This document shows, one piece after another, positions 15,938 through 25,800 of a stretch of DNA of 64,000 nt; the first letter of the stretch is position 1; the number at the start of each line of letters is the position of its first letter. This stretch comes from Bacteroidota bacterium (lineage in GTDB: Bacteria > Bacteroidota > Bacteroidia > Bacteroidales > UBA10428), in the NCBI GenBank assembly GCA_016699695.1, contig CP065006.1, positions 2,108,001 through 2,172,000 of the forward strand, read 5' to 3'. A program made the position numbers and the translations under genes. Below the pieces are notes generated by a model. That model saw nothing but the letters and a program-made list of their open reading frames with translations. It had not been told where the DNA came from and did not search any database.

Positions 15938-18112
15938 TTAACGTACCTTTTTTGCTGCCTGTTCAACCAAAGCAAAATCGAGTTGTTTGCGCACCAGATT
16001 GGCACGAAGAATTTCTACCACTACTTTTTGTCCTAACTGATACACTTTCCCTGAGTGTCTCCCAATCAGCCAGTAGTTTTCGTCGTCGTACTCGTAAAAA
16101 TCATCCACGAGCTCGCGAATGGCCACAAGGCCTTCGCATTTGTTTTCGATAATCTCTACAAAGATGCCATATTCCGAAACGCCCGAGATAATACCGTCAA
16201 ATTCGCTACCAACCTTGTCCTGCATAAATTCGACCTGTTTGTATTTGATTGAGGCTCTTTCGGCTTCAGCTGCCAGCTGTTCCATTTCTGAGGATTGCTT
16301 ACAGTATCCTTCGTATTCTATTTTATTTTTCGAATGCGCTCCTTGCATGTATTGATGCAGCAAGCGGTGAACCATCATGTCGGGGTAACGTCGAATGGGG
16401 GAGGTAAAATGGGTGTAATACTCGAACGACAAGCCGTAATGACCTACATTGGATGTTGAATACACTGCCTTCGCCATCGAACGTATAGCCAGGGTTTCAA
16501 CAAGATCTTTTTCAGGCTTGTCTTTTACATCCAATAAAACCTGGTTTAGCGTGCGCGAAATATTCGCTGCATTGTTCATTAAAATACGGTGTCCGAACCG
16601 ACTTAAGATACGGTTAAACTTTTCGAGCTTTTCCGGATCGGGCTTATCGTGTATCCGGTATACAAATGTCTTTTTATCCTTTTTATCGCTTGGGTTACCA
16701 ATTAAATTGGCTACCTGTTTGTTGGCCAGAAGCATAAATTCTTCGACTAGTTCATTGGAAAGGCCATGTTGGCGGAACATAATCCGGATTGGTTTTCCGT
16801 TTTGGTCAATTTCGAATTTAACCTCGTCGCGTTCGAAGGAGATCGAACCATTCATGAATCGCTTTTTGCGCAAAGTTTGAGCCAGGCGGTTTAATTGAAG
16901 CATTTCTTCTGCAAAATCACCTTTTTTGGTATCGATAATTTCCTGCGCTTCGGCATAGGTAAAACGGCGGTCGGAATAAATAATGGTTTTTCCAAACCAT
17001 TCGTCGAGTATATTGGCATCCTCATCGATTTCGAACACAGCAGAGAAACATAGCTTTTCTTCTTTTGGCCTTAAGGAACATAAATGGTTCGATAAACGCT
17101 CCGGTAGCATGGGCACCACGCGGTCGACAAGATAAACCGAAGTGGCTCGACGCAGCGCTTCTTCGTCGAGCAATGTTTTTGGTTTTATATAATGTGTTAC
17201 ATCGGCTATATGAATTCCTACCTCCCAGCAGTTATTCGGTAGTTTTTCAATCGAAAGGGCATCGTCAAAATCTTTGGCATCGTCGGGGTCTATTGTAAAA
17301 GTGGTTATTCTTCTGAAATCGCGGCGCTCCTGAATATCTTTTTCACTGATGGTATCGGGTATCGAAGCGGCGGCCGATTCAATTTCTTCGGTAAACGAAT
17401 AAGGAAGGCCATATTCAGAGAGTATAGCGTGCATTTCTGTTTCGTGCTCTCCCGGATTACCAAGCACTTCTTCGACTTTACCAATCGGATTTTTTGCTTT
17501 TTTAGGCCAGTCGGTAATCTTTGCTACTACCTTTTGGCCATTGAGGGCACCATTTAATTGTTCGAGGGGAATAAATACATCGTAAGGCATTTTTCGAGAA
17601 TCGGCTACGAAAAAGGCATATCTATCCAATATTTCTATGTTACCAACAAAGGTTAATCGTCCGCGTTCGAGTATTTCAATTACTTCGCCTTCGGGTCGCG
17701 ATTGTTTTTTTCTGGCATATAGCAGCACGCTTACCAAATCGCCGTTAAGTGCCCTGTTCAGATTCCGTTGCGACACAAATACATCCTCCTCAAGAGCATC
17801 GGTAACAACGAATCCATATCCCCCCTGGGTGATTTCAATTTTTCCGGTAATTTCTCTTCGGGTAGGTTTCAGCCGATAGCGTCCATGGGTAACTTCTTCT
17901 AATAGATTCTGATAATTTAATTCGTTTAAAATTTCAGCAATTACCAGCTTTTCTTCTGAATTTTTTGCAAGCATGGCACTGGCAACCTGCTTGTAATTAA
18001 ATAGTTTTCGGGGTTCGTGGTTAAAAACGGCCAGAATCTGATTCGTAACAGTTTTTTTATCTAATATATTCTTCTTAACTTTTTTATTCATTAGAGGTTT
18101 ATTTGCGGGCAT
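15938..18112 (-). CDS. rnr: Ribonuclease R (RNB-family 3'-5' exoribonuclease)
   Basis: The 724-residue protein has an N-terminal winged-helix-like part (about 15-80), cold-shock/OB segments (about 85-240), the RNB catalytic domain (about 260-580) with TIDPDDAKDFDDALS carrying the metal-binding Asp cluster, and a C-terminal S1 domain (about 640-715, FDGIISGVSEYGIFVEI). The HYTHFTSPIRRYPDMMVHRLL block confirms the family. It degrades structured RNA. Stop is 12 bases from the convergent HU/SPOR gene. ATG 18112 is used; M8 is an alternative. Confidence 0.92.
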   Translation of the reverse strand: MPANKPLMNKKVKKNILDKKTVTNQILAVFNHEPRKLFNYKQVASAMLAKNSEEKLVIAEILNELNYQNLLEEVTHGRYRLKPTRREITGKIEITQGGYGFVVTDALEEDVFVSQRNLNRALNGDLVSVLLYARKKQSRPEGEVIEILERGRLTFVGNIEILDRYAFFVADSRKMPYDVFIPLEQLNGALNGQKVVAKITDWPKKAKNPIGKVEEVLGNPGEHETEMHAILSEYGLPYSFTEEIESAAASIPDTISEKDIQERRDFRRITTFTIDPDDAKDFDDALSIEKLPNNCWEVGIHIADVTHYIKPKTLLDEEALRRATSVYLVDRVVPMLPERLSNHLCSLRPKEEKLCFSAVFEIDEDANILDEWFGKTIIYSDRRFTYAEAQEIIDTKKGDFAEEMLQLNRLAQTLRKKRFMNGSISFERDEVKFEIDQNGKPIRIMFRQHGLSNELVEEFMLLANKQVANLIGNPSDKKDKKTFVYRIHDKPDPEKLEKFNRILSRFGHRILMNNAANISRTLNQVLLDVKDKPEKDLVETLAIRSMAKAVYSTSNVGHYGLSFEYYTHFTSPIRRYPDMMVHRLLHQYMQGAHSKNKIEYEGYCKQSSEMEQLAAEAERASIKYKQVEFMQDKVGSEFDGIISGVSEYGIFVEIIENKCEGLVAIRELVDDFYEYDDENYWLIGRHSGKVYQLGQKVVVEILRANLVRKQLDFALVEQAAKKVR

Positions 18113-18173
18113 ATTGAATTACCTGGGTGGAGTATGCTAAATTAAGCTTTTATCGGCTGCGAAGGGAAAAAAA

Positions 18174-18203
18174 TTTAGCAAAGACATTGGTCTTCTTGCT
18201 AAA
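18174..18203. repeat. Imperfect inverted repeat upstream of rnr
   Basis: TTTAGCAAAGAC and GTCT-TC-TTGCTAAA pair with a two-base bulge and a 4-base loop. There is no U-tract on the plus strand (it is followed by AAAAGAAAG) and it lies upstream of the presumed rnr promoter, so a terminator is unlikely on that strand. Confidence 0.4.
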
Positions 18204-18392
18204 AAGAAAGTTTACCGATAAGTTTTCAATACATAGTTTTAACAGAAAATGAAATACTTTATCTAGATATGGTAGAGGCTCCTAAGAAAAGTTGCCTAGA
18301 ATATATTAAATGTAAATACAATAAAATCAGTAATTTATAAAATCGCAGCGTAGGATAAATGTCTGAGTCTGTATTATTGAACGATTTATTAT

Positions 18393-18400
18393 TATTTTTG
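18393..18400 (+). promoter_or_regulatory. -7 promoter box of the acyl-CoA carboxylase operon
   Basis: TATTTTTG is a full match to TAnnTTTG. An ATTG at 18376-18379 is closer than the usual -33 spacing. The predicted leader to ATG 18528 is about 120 bases. Confidence 0.4.
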
Positions 18401-18527
18401 CAGCCGTTCAGGTGAGATGGTATAAATTACTTTTATAAAAGGATGTTAAAGAAACTGTCTATTCTAATACCACCAGGGCTGAATTTTTCTCTCAACTTTC
18501 GCAATCACTTTCACTCAATAGATTCAA

Positions 18528-20084
18528 ATGGATATAAACGGTAAACTATACAAGAAATTTCTCGAAAGAAATAAGTCATACGAGTCTCAGCATGGTGAAG
18601 TAGCTGCCGAGAAGCAACACTCGAAAGGTAAGCTTACAGCCCGCGAGCGTATTGCCTTGTTGTTCGATGAAGGTACTTTTGATGAGATTGATGCTTTTTC
18701 CCGCACAGCACCCTCCGAATCGAACTTTGGTAAGGTGGTCACTGCATTTGGCGATGGAGTGATTATTGGACATGGAAAGATTAGCGGAAGGCTTGCATTT
18801 GTTTATTCGCAGGATTTTACGGTGATGGGAGGCTCATTGGGCTCAGTACATGCGGCAAAAATTGCCAAGATACAGGATATGGCCCTTAAAATGGGGGCAC
18901 CAATAATTGGAATTATCGATTCGGGTGGTGCCCGTATACAGGAGGGTGTAGCTAGTCTTGCTGGCTACGCAGCTATTTTCAACCGTAATGTGAAGTCATC
19001 AGGAGTGATTCCCCAGATTTCTGTAATCATGGGGCCTGCCGCTGGTGGAGCAGTTTATTCACCCTCCATTACCGATTATGTGTTTATGACTAACAAAACC
19101 AGTTACATGTTCGTTACCGGACCGAATGTGGTAAAGGAAGTGTTAAACGAAGATGTTAGTTTCGACGAACTGGGCGGTGCAGAAGTGCACATGAAGAAAA
19201 GCGGGGTAGCCAATTTTGTTTATGAAGATGAGGAGAATACACTTCGTGGTGTTAAAAAACTTCTCTCTTACCTTCCATCCAACAACCTAGAGAACCCGCC
19301 TTTTATCGATACGGCCGATTTAAACATGGATTCTATTCCCGCTCTGCTCGATATCGTGCCTGACGATCCCAACAAACCATATGATGTAAAAGATGTCATT
19401 AACCTGATAATCGACCGGGAATCGTTTTTTGAAGTAGCACCTAATTATGCACAGAACGTAGTGGTTGGTTTTTCGCGTTTAAGAGGAAAAACCCTTGGTA
19501 TTATTGCCAATCAACCCAAAGTGCTTGCGGGTACACTCGATATTAACTCTTCAATTAAAGCCGCACGATTTATCCGTTTCTGCGACAGTTTTAACATTCC
19601 TATTCTTACCCTCGAAGATGTTCCTGGATTCCTTCCGGGTGTTGACCAGGAGCACAGCGGAATAATTCGCCATGGGGCCAAATTGCTCTATGCTTATGCC
19701 GATGCAACCGTTCCCAAAATCACGGTGATTTTAAGGAAAAGTTACGGGGGCGCCTATTGTGTAATGAACAGCAAAAATCTTGGAGGCGATTTTAACTTTG
19801 CATGGCCTTCGGCTGAAATTGCGGTTATGGGGCCTGAAGGAGCTGTTTCCATCCTGTACCGCAAAGAACTGCTCGAATCTGATGATCCGGGCAAGCTAAA
19901 AAAAGAATTGGCAAAGCGCTACCGCGAAGAAATTGCAAATCCCTATATTGCCGATGAGAAAGGATATATCGACGAGGTAATTGATCCTGCCGATACCCGC
20001 AAAAAACTTGTCTACGCCTTTGAAGCGCTCGAAAACAAGCATGTAAGCAGACCCTCTCGTAAGCACGGTAACATACCTTTATAA
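18528..20084 (+). CDS. Acyl-CoA carboxylase carboxyltransferase subunit (PccB/MmdA family)
   Basis: The 518-residue protein has both halves of the carboxyltransferase fold: GKLTARERIALLFDEGTFDEI, DFTVMGGSLG, IIDSGGARIQEGV, MGPAAGGAVYSP in the first and GFSRLRGKTLGIIANQP, LEDVPGFLPGVDQEHSGIIRHGAKLLYAY, YGGAYCVM, EGAVSIL in the second. It moves the carboxyl group from biotin to an acyl-CoA, with propionyl-CoA the common substrate; the same fold also serves sodium-pumping methylmalonyl-CoA decarboxylase. The next two genes encode biotin carboxylase and a biotin carrier, and no membrane decarboxylase subunit is present, so an ATP-dependent carboxylase is the better reading. Confidence 0.88.
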   Translation: MDINGKLYKKFLERNKSYESQHGEVAAEKQHSKGKLTARERIALLFDEGTFDEIDAFSRTAPSESNFGKVVTAFGDGVIIGHGKISGRLAFVYSQDFTVMGGSLGSVHAAKIAKIQDMALKMGAPIIGIIDSGGARIQEGVASLAGYAAIFNRNVKSSGVIPQISVIMGPAAGGAVYSPSITDYVFMTNKTSYMFVTGPNVVKEVLNEDVSFDELGGAEVHMKKSGVANFVYEDEENTLRGVKKLLSYLPSNNLENPPFIDTADLNMDSIPALLDIVPDDPNKPYDVKDVINLIIDRESFFEVAPNYAQNVVVGFSRLRGKTLGIIANQPKVLAGTLDINSSIKAARFIRFCDSFNIPILTLEDVPGFLPGVDQEHSGIIRHGAKLLYAYADATVPKITVILRKSYGGAYCVMNSKNLGGDFNFAWPSAEIAVMGPEGAVSILYRKELLESDDPGKLKKELAKRYREEIANPYIADEKGYIDEVIDPADTRKKLVYAFEALENKHVSRPSRKHGNIPL

Positions 20085-20135
20085 AGGTACTTTCCAATTT
20101 GAAGAAATTAGTGAACGAACTTATAAACTGAAAGC

Positions 20136-21641
20136 GTGAAAATAAAAAGTTTACTCATTGCCAACAGGGGCGAAATTGTGATCCGCATTTGTGAAACAGC
20201 AAAAAAAATGGGGATCAAAACTTTCGGCATCAAAACTGCCAAAGAACCTAACGCTTATTACCTGAATTTTGTGGATGAAATTATCGACTTTTCAGATGAT
20301 ATAGAAGAGATTCCAGAATTTCTGGATGTTGATCGTTTGATTAATGCAGCGAAAAAGCATCAGATCGATGCTATTCACCCCGGTTATGGCTACTTATCGG
20401 AGAATGCATATTTTGCCCAGCGTTGCGAAGATGAAAAGGTCTTGTTTGTAGGACCAACTCCAGATGTGATACACAAGATGGGAAATAAAACCATCGCCAA
20501 GCAGTTGGCAAGAAAAGCGAAGGTTCCTCTTTTACAAGGTAGTCCGGGAGTTGTGGCATCTGTACCAGAGGCCATCGAAATAGCCAAAAAAGTAGGATAC
20601 CCTGTAATTCTTAAAGCTGCAGCCGGAGGCGGAGGTCGCGGAATGCGGATTGTAGAAAAGGAAAGTCAGATCGAGAAGATGTTTAAACTGGCTACTTCAG
20701 AAGCCGAAAAGGCATTCAACGATGGGTCCATGTTTATCGAAAAGTATGTACGTAACCCAAGGCACATCGAGTTTCAAATATTTGGCGATAAACACGGTAA
20801 CATTATTCACCTTGGCGAACGTGAGTGCTCGGTGCAGCGCAAGCACCAAAAACTTATCGAAGAGGCTCCCTCATCGGCTCTGGACGATAAACTTCGAAGG
20901 GAAATGGGAGAAGCCTCCATTCGCATTGCAAGCTCGGTAAACTATACCACTGCTGGTACGGTAGAGTTTTTGCTCGACGACGACAAGAACTTCTATTTCA
21001 TGGAAATGAACACTCGCATTCAGGTAGAGCATCCAGTAACCGAGATTATTACTGGTCTAGACCTAATCGAGCTGCAAATCAGAACTGCCTGTGGAGAAAT
21101 ACTTCCACTTACGCAGGAGCAGGTGAAACTCGAAGGTTGGGCTATCGAATGCCGCATCAATGCAGAAGATGTGCAGGCTGGGTTTTCACCCTTTTTGGGC
21201 ACTGTTGAGGCTATTCAATATCCGAAAGGAAAAAATATACGCATCGACTCTGGTATAACCGAAGGTTCGAGCATTACCCCTTACTTCGATTCCATGATGC
21301 TAAAGCTTATTGTAAGCGGCGAAAACCGCGACAAGGCAATTTGCAACGCTCAAGGTGCACTGAACAAGTTTTGGATTAAGGGTATAAAATCGACCATTCC
21401 TTTTGCAAAAGCCGTATTGTCGAATCCTAAATTCAGAAAGGGTGATTTCAACACTTCATTCATCGAAAAGGATATGGAAAAAGTGTACTTCGAAGGAGAG
21501 GAAGATGAGATGCTGGCTGCTTTTCTGGCTACTTTTGATTTTGTGGCTGGACTTGAAACCGAAGACATGGCCCGTGTGGATTTCGAACATGGAAAAAACA
21601 TCAGCCCTTGGGTACTCAACAAACGCTTGCGTTCGATTTAA
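20136..21641 (+). CDS. accC: Biotin carboxylase subunit of acyl-CoA carboxylase
   Basis: The 501-residue protein starts at GTG 20136 (KIKSLLIANRGEIVIRI, the invariant N-terminus of the family). It shows HPGYGYLSENAYFA, the ATP-grasp loop AAAGGGGRGMR, ECSVQRKHQKLIEEAPS, FYFMEMNTRIQVEHPVTE and GWAIECRINAEDV. It carboxylates the biotin of the carrier with bicarbonate and ATP. Compared with ~450-residue AccC it has an extra ~50 residues at the C-terminus (YFEGEEDEMLAAFLATFDFV), common in acyl-CoA carboxylase versions. It follows the carboxyltransferase gene by 51 bases. Confidence 0.92.
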   Translation: MKIKSLLIANRGEIVIRICETAKKMGIKTFGIKTAKEPNAYYLNFVDEIIDFSDDIEEIPEFLDVDRLINAAKKHQIDAIHPGYGYLSENAYFAQRCEDEKVLFVGPTPDVIHKMGNKTIAKQLARKAKVPLLQGSPGVVASVPEAIEIAKKVGYPVILKAAAGGGGRGMRIVEKESQIEKMFKLATSEAEKAFNDGSMFIEKYVRNPRHIEFQIFGDKHGNIIHLGERECSVQRKHQKLIEEAPSSALDDKLRREMGEASIRIASSVNYTTAGTVEFLLDDDKNFYFMEMNTRIQVEHPVTEIITGLDLIELQIRTACGEILPLTQEQVKLEGWAIECRINAEDVQAGFSPFLGTVEAIQYPKGKNIRIDSGITEGSSITPYFDSMMLKLIVSGENRDKAICNAQGALNKFWIKGIKSTIPFAKAVLSNPKFRKGDFNTSFIEKDMEKVYFEGEEDEMLAAFLATFDFVAGLETEDMARVDFEHGKNISPWVLNKRLRSI

Positions 21642-21685
21642 AGAATTGCAAGTAAGCTCTAACTTTAGAAATTAAATGTTTACAA

Positions 21686-22210
21686 ATGAAAATTAAAAAT
21701 AAAGAGCCCGAGTTTATAGCCCTCTCGGCACAAAGCAAGAAGTTTGCGATAAAAAATATATTTACCGAGGATTTAAAGGTTAACCATAAAAAACAGGATA
21801 TCAAAATATTCGATGACGAAAAAGGGTTTACCTACATCGAATATAAAGGAAAAAAATACCTGGCCGAGATAAGCAGTAAGGTTCAGAATAAATACACCGT
21901 ATTAATCAATGGTGTTAGTTATTCATTTACTATCGAATCGCCTATTTCCTTTAAGCGCAAAAAATACCTCGATAAACAGAAATCGAATACAAAAATCGAA
22001 GTGGTTGAAGCTCCCATGCCCGGAAAAATACTCGATGTGATGGTAGAGCCGGGAGCAGAAGTAAAAACCGGTGAAGCCATTATCATTCTCGAAGCCATGA
22101 AAATGCAAAACGAGATTCTTTCGCCTATAAACGGAAAGGTGTCGAAAGTGCTTGTGCGTGCCGGCGATACGGTAAACAAAGACGATATAATGGTTGAAAT
22201 TGACCGCTGA
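21686..22210 (+). CDS. Biotin carboxyl carrier protein
   Basis: The 174-residue protein ends in a biotinyl domain (about 105-174): EAPMPGKILDVMVEPGAEVK, then ILEAMKMQNEI with the biotinylated lysine K139, and KVSKVLVRAGDTV. The first ~100 residues (FIALSAQSKKFAIKNIFTED, FTYIEYKGKKYLAEISSKVQ, YTVLINGVSYSFTIESPI) form a beta-rich region like the linker domain that docks carrier and partner subunits in acyl-CoA carboxylases. It lies 44 bases after accC and completes the three-subunit enzyme. The stop is 10 bases from the convergent response regulator gene. Confidence 0.9.
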   Translation: MKIKNKEPEFIALSAQSKKFAIKNIFTEDLKVNHKKQDIKIFDDEKGFTYIEYKGKKYLAEISSKVQNKYTVLINGVSYSFTIESPISFKRKKYLDKQKSNTKIEVVEAPMPGKILDVMVEPGAEVKTGEAIIILEAMKMQNEILSPINGKVSKVLVRAGDTVNKDDIMVEIDR

Positions 22211-22220
22211 TTTTGCCTTT

Positions 22221-22865
22221 TTAAATTTTAACAATGCCATTTTTAATGGCATGAACTACCAGGCTTACCGAGTTTTTTGAGTCGGTTTTGAATAAAAGGC
22301 TCGAACGGTGCCGTTCTACGGTGCGTTGACTAATAAAAAGCTTGTCGGAAATTTCCTGGTTCGACAAGCCCAGGCAGATTAACTCGAGCACTTCCTTTTC
22401 GCGGCGTGTGAGCTGAATACTGCCATCCTCAGGTTTGTTTTTAATTAATTGAAGAAGTAATTCCTGCGAGAAATAGTTGCCGCCCCGGTATACTTTTCTG
22501 ATGGCCTCGAGCAGTTCCTCATTATCTATGTCTTTTAGAATAAATCCTTTCACCCCCAAGTCTATCATGGTATTGTAGTAGTCTACCTCGCCAAACATCG
22601 ACAGCACAAGTACTTTCAGATTCGGAAATTTTTCGATGGCACGGCGCGTGGCTTCAACTCCATCAATTATCGGCATGTTAATATCCATCAGCACCAGGTC
22701 GGGCTGGTAGTTATCGAGGTACTTTAAAAATTCCTGACCATTGGAGGCTTCAAAGGCAATTTCTATGTCGTCAGAATCGCTGATAATGAAATTGATGCCA
22801 TTACGGAATAATTGGTGGTCGTCTACGAGGGCAACCTGTATTTTACTTTTTTCGGTGGATTTCAT
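22221..22865 (-). CDS. NarL/FixJ-type response regulator
   Basis: The 214-residue protein has an N-terminal receiver (about 9-125) with VALVDDHQLFRNGI, phosphoacceptor D61 in LVLMDINMP, and K in GFILKDIDNEELLEAI, and a C-terminal LuxR-type HTH (about 148-210: LTRREKEVLELICLGLSNQEISDKLFISQRTVERHR). It binds DNA upon phosphorylation. The kinase gene lies directly upstream (22 bases), so the two form a two-component pair. Target genes are unknown. Confidence 0.92.
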   Translation of the reverse strand: MKSTEKSKIQVALVDDHQLFRNGINFIISDSDDIEIAFEASNGQEFLKYLDNYQPDLVLMDINMPIIDGVEATRRAIEKFPNLKVLVLSMFGEVDYYNTMIDLGVKGFILKDIDNEELLEAIRKVYRGGNYFSQELLLQLIKNKPEDGSIQLTRREKEVLELICLGLSNQEISDKLFISQRTVERHRSSLLFKTDSKNSVSLVVHAIKNGIVKI

Positions 22866-22887
22866 GGTAAAGTTAAAGTTAGGGAAA

Positions 22888-25800
22888 CTATTTATTCAAA
22901 ACAAATTGTTCCTGGGTGAGGGGAACCTGGATTTCGAATTTAAATCCTTTATTGATTTGGGTATGAAAAGCATGTTTGGCGTTGAGCGATTTAGCCCTGC
23001 TAATAATGTTGGAAAGTCCCATACCTCCTGGTTTACTGGTTCTCAACATTTCTTCCGGAAATCCTTTTCCGTTGTCTTCGTAATCGAGGCAAAGGAAAGC
23101 ACCTTTTTCGTGTATACTTAGTTTTAATTGCGATGCTTCGGCATGTTTAAGACTGTTGTTGATGAGTTCTTTTGCTATACGGTAGATAGAAAGTTCAATG
23201 GCAGCCGAATAGCGGGCTTCTCCTATATCTTCAATAAACTGTATAGGCGTTTGCTGCGAAATCTTTTCGACAAAAAGCCTCAAGGCTGAAATTAAACCAT
23301 AATTATTCAGTACGTGAGGATTCAGGTCGTTTGAGACGTCTTTTGTTGTGGCGATCGCCTCTTTTACAATTTCCTGCAGGTTAGCGAGAATAAAATCCTG
23401 TTTTTCTTTCTTTTCAACTTTTTTTAGCATGCCCACATACATTTTTACACTCGAAAGCAAGGGACCCAGATCGTCGTGCAGGTCTTTAGCAAAGCGCTCA
23501 CGCTCCTTTTCTTCGGTTTTAATGATGGCATCCAGCACCTGTTTTTCCATTTGCTTTCGCTCGGTTATATCGCTAATGGTAAAAATGATACTGTTTACCG
23601 ACGGATGTTTAAGTAAGTTATTCGATTTGGCTTCAAAAACACGCCAGTTGTCTTTGCCGTGCATCAGCTTAATTTCGTATGGCAAACTATAGTCAGATCC
23701 CTCGAGGTGCAAAGCCAGATTTTCTTTCGCAAGCCATACATCGTCAGGGTGCACAAGACTATACAAGTTGTTGCCCAGTAGAAATTCTACATTCAAGCCG
23801 AGGTATTGTTCGCAGGAAGGGGTAACATAGCGTATATTGGCTGCTTCGTCGAGCAGAAATACTACGTCGGAAAGATTCTGAACAATGGAGCGGAAACGCT
23901 CTTCGCTTTCGCGTAGCGCACTCTCTACCATTTTCTGGTAAGTAATGTCGCGCCCAACCCCAATAAATTCAGTTTTTTGTTCGGCCTCGTTGCTAATACC
24001 TGAAAAATTCCAGGCAAACCAGCGGATGCCATTTACCGTTTCTGCCGGTAGTTCGAAAAAGCAGGTGTAAGGTGCACGAAAAAGGGTCTGCAGTGCAACC
24101 GATACTTGTTGGGTTTCTTCCTTTAAAACAAAGGATATAAAATTATTTATTGCCTGTTTTTTATAACTATGCTCAAACGCTTTTTCGAAGGATGGACTGG
24201 CAAATGAAATATCCCAATAGCCGTCGAGCTTTAGAATAAGATCGTTTTGTCCTTCAATAATCATGCGGTAGTTGGCTTCGCTTTCGCGTATAAGCTGCTC
24301 TGCTCTGTGTCGATCGGATATATCGCGCACCACAGCAATAACTTTAAGGCTGCCATGTATCTCGGCTTTTTTCAGGGTCACCTCTGTCCAGAAAGTTTCA
24401 CCATTGGATTTTTTCATCCACCATTCTAAAACCAAGGGTTTAGTACTTGCTTTTTGAATAAGATCGATTGCAGCTTCGGCTTTTTGTTCAGGAGAATCAG
24501 CGCTTAAATCCTTGATAGTTGATTCCAGGGCATTTTCATAACTCAATTGAAACATTTTCAGCATAGCCGAGTTAACATCTTCAATGGCTCCGGTTTCGGC
24601 ATGGTGTATAATAACTGCCTCGCTGGTGGCATTGAATATTTCGCGGTAGTTCTGTTCGCTGTCCAGCAACTCGGACATATATTCCCGACGCTGAAGGGCA
24701 TTCATAAACAAATCGCTCATAATTTGAAGAAGCTGAATCTGGTAGTCGCTCCAGGTGCGGCCTTGGTCTATGCAGGTTAAGCCATAAAATCCATGTATTC
24801 TGTTTTGGTAACGAAGGGCAAAATCGATAAAGGAACCAATTTTCACTTTTTCGCAATGCTGACGAATAGGATCTTCATTCGACAGACTGCTAAGCTGGCT
24901 CACTTTAAGAAAACGGTTTCTGGAGAGCTCCTTAAAATGCCAGTTTTCTGTTGAAAATGGTATGTTCTGGAACTGATTGATTGCTTGATTGGTATCAGAG
25001 TAGTAATGTGTTAGTATAATAGTATCATACTGTGTATTATAAAGGTAGATATGGGCAGAATTTGTTTCGGTAAATTCGCAGATTTCTTTCAGGGCTTGTT
25101 GTATGTTTTCATCTGTGGTGTTGAACGGCATGCTGATAAACCTGCTCGAAATTTCAAGAACCAACCTTTCCAGTTGGTGGTTATTCTGCATTTCAAGCTC
25201 CACATTTTTTCGTGCAGAAATGTCACTATAAACGCCCAGATAGCGAAATATACTTGCATCTTTCTGGAAAAGGGGTTTACGTTGATGCCAGATCCATTTG
25301 TAGCTGCCATCGGGCATTTCAAGTCTGAATTCGAGGCTTAATTCCCTGTCTTGATCCATCGAAGGCAGACTCGCTTTATCGTCGGGGTGAATCCATCGCA
25401 TTTCGGCAAAAGGATTACCATTGAGTTCTTTACGGCTGCGTTCGAAAAGCACTTCAAAATTGTTACTTACATAAATTAGTTGCTGATCCATATCCCAAAA
25501 TGCAAACACATCCTTGCTGTTAGTGGCATATTGGCAAAGGTATTCTGCATTGTGATGGTCCGAGTCTAAAGGCTGAAGGGTAATATCGGCAATATTCGCC
25601 CCACTGGGCTTTATTCCCGTGACATGGTATTTTTTTTTTATGCCTTTAAAGTGAATGTCTAGTTGGAATTCTTTACTGGCCTCACTCAATTCTTGAAGAT
25701 ATTTTTTGAAGTCCTCAGGTGCTGTAATTTTTTCAGAAATAGCTTCGAAAGTAGCTTCAGGTGCAGTAAGGCCAAATATTATTTGCGCATGGGTGTTGAG

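Larger units (their letters stand above)
18113..18527. other. 415-base divergent intergenic region (rnr / carboxylase operon)
   Basis: I see no coding frame or known RNA here. It contains a possible minus-strand -7 box for rnr (TAATTTAG, 18137-18144), an imperfect inverted repeat at 18174-18203 (TTTAGCAA-AGAC / GTCT-TC-TTGCTAAA) and a full -7 box for the plus-strand carboxylase operon at 18393-18400. The inverted repeat lies between the two promoters and could be an operator or a structured RNA element. Confidence 0.5.
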
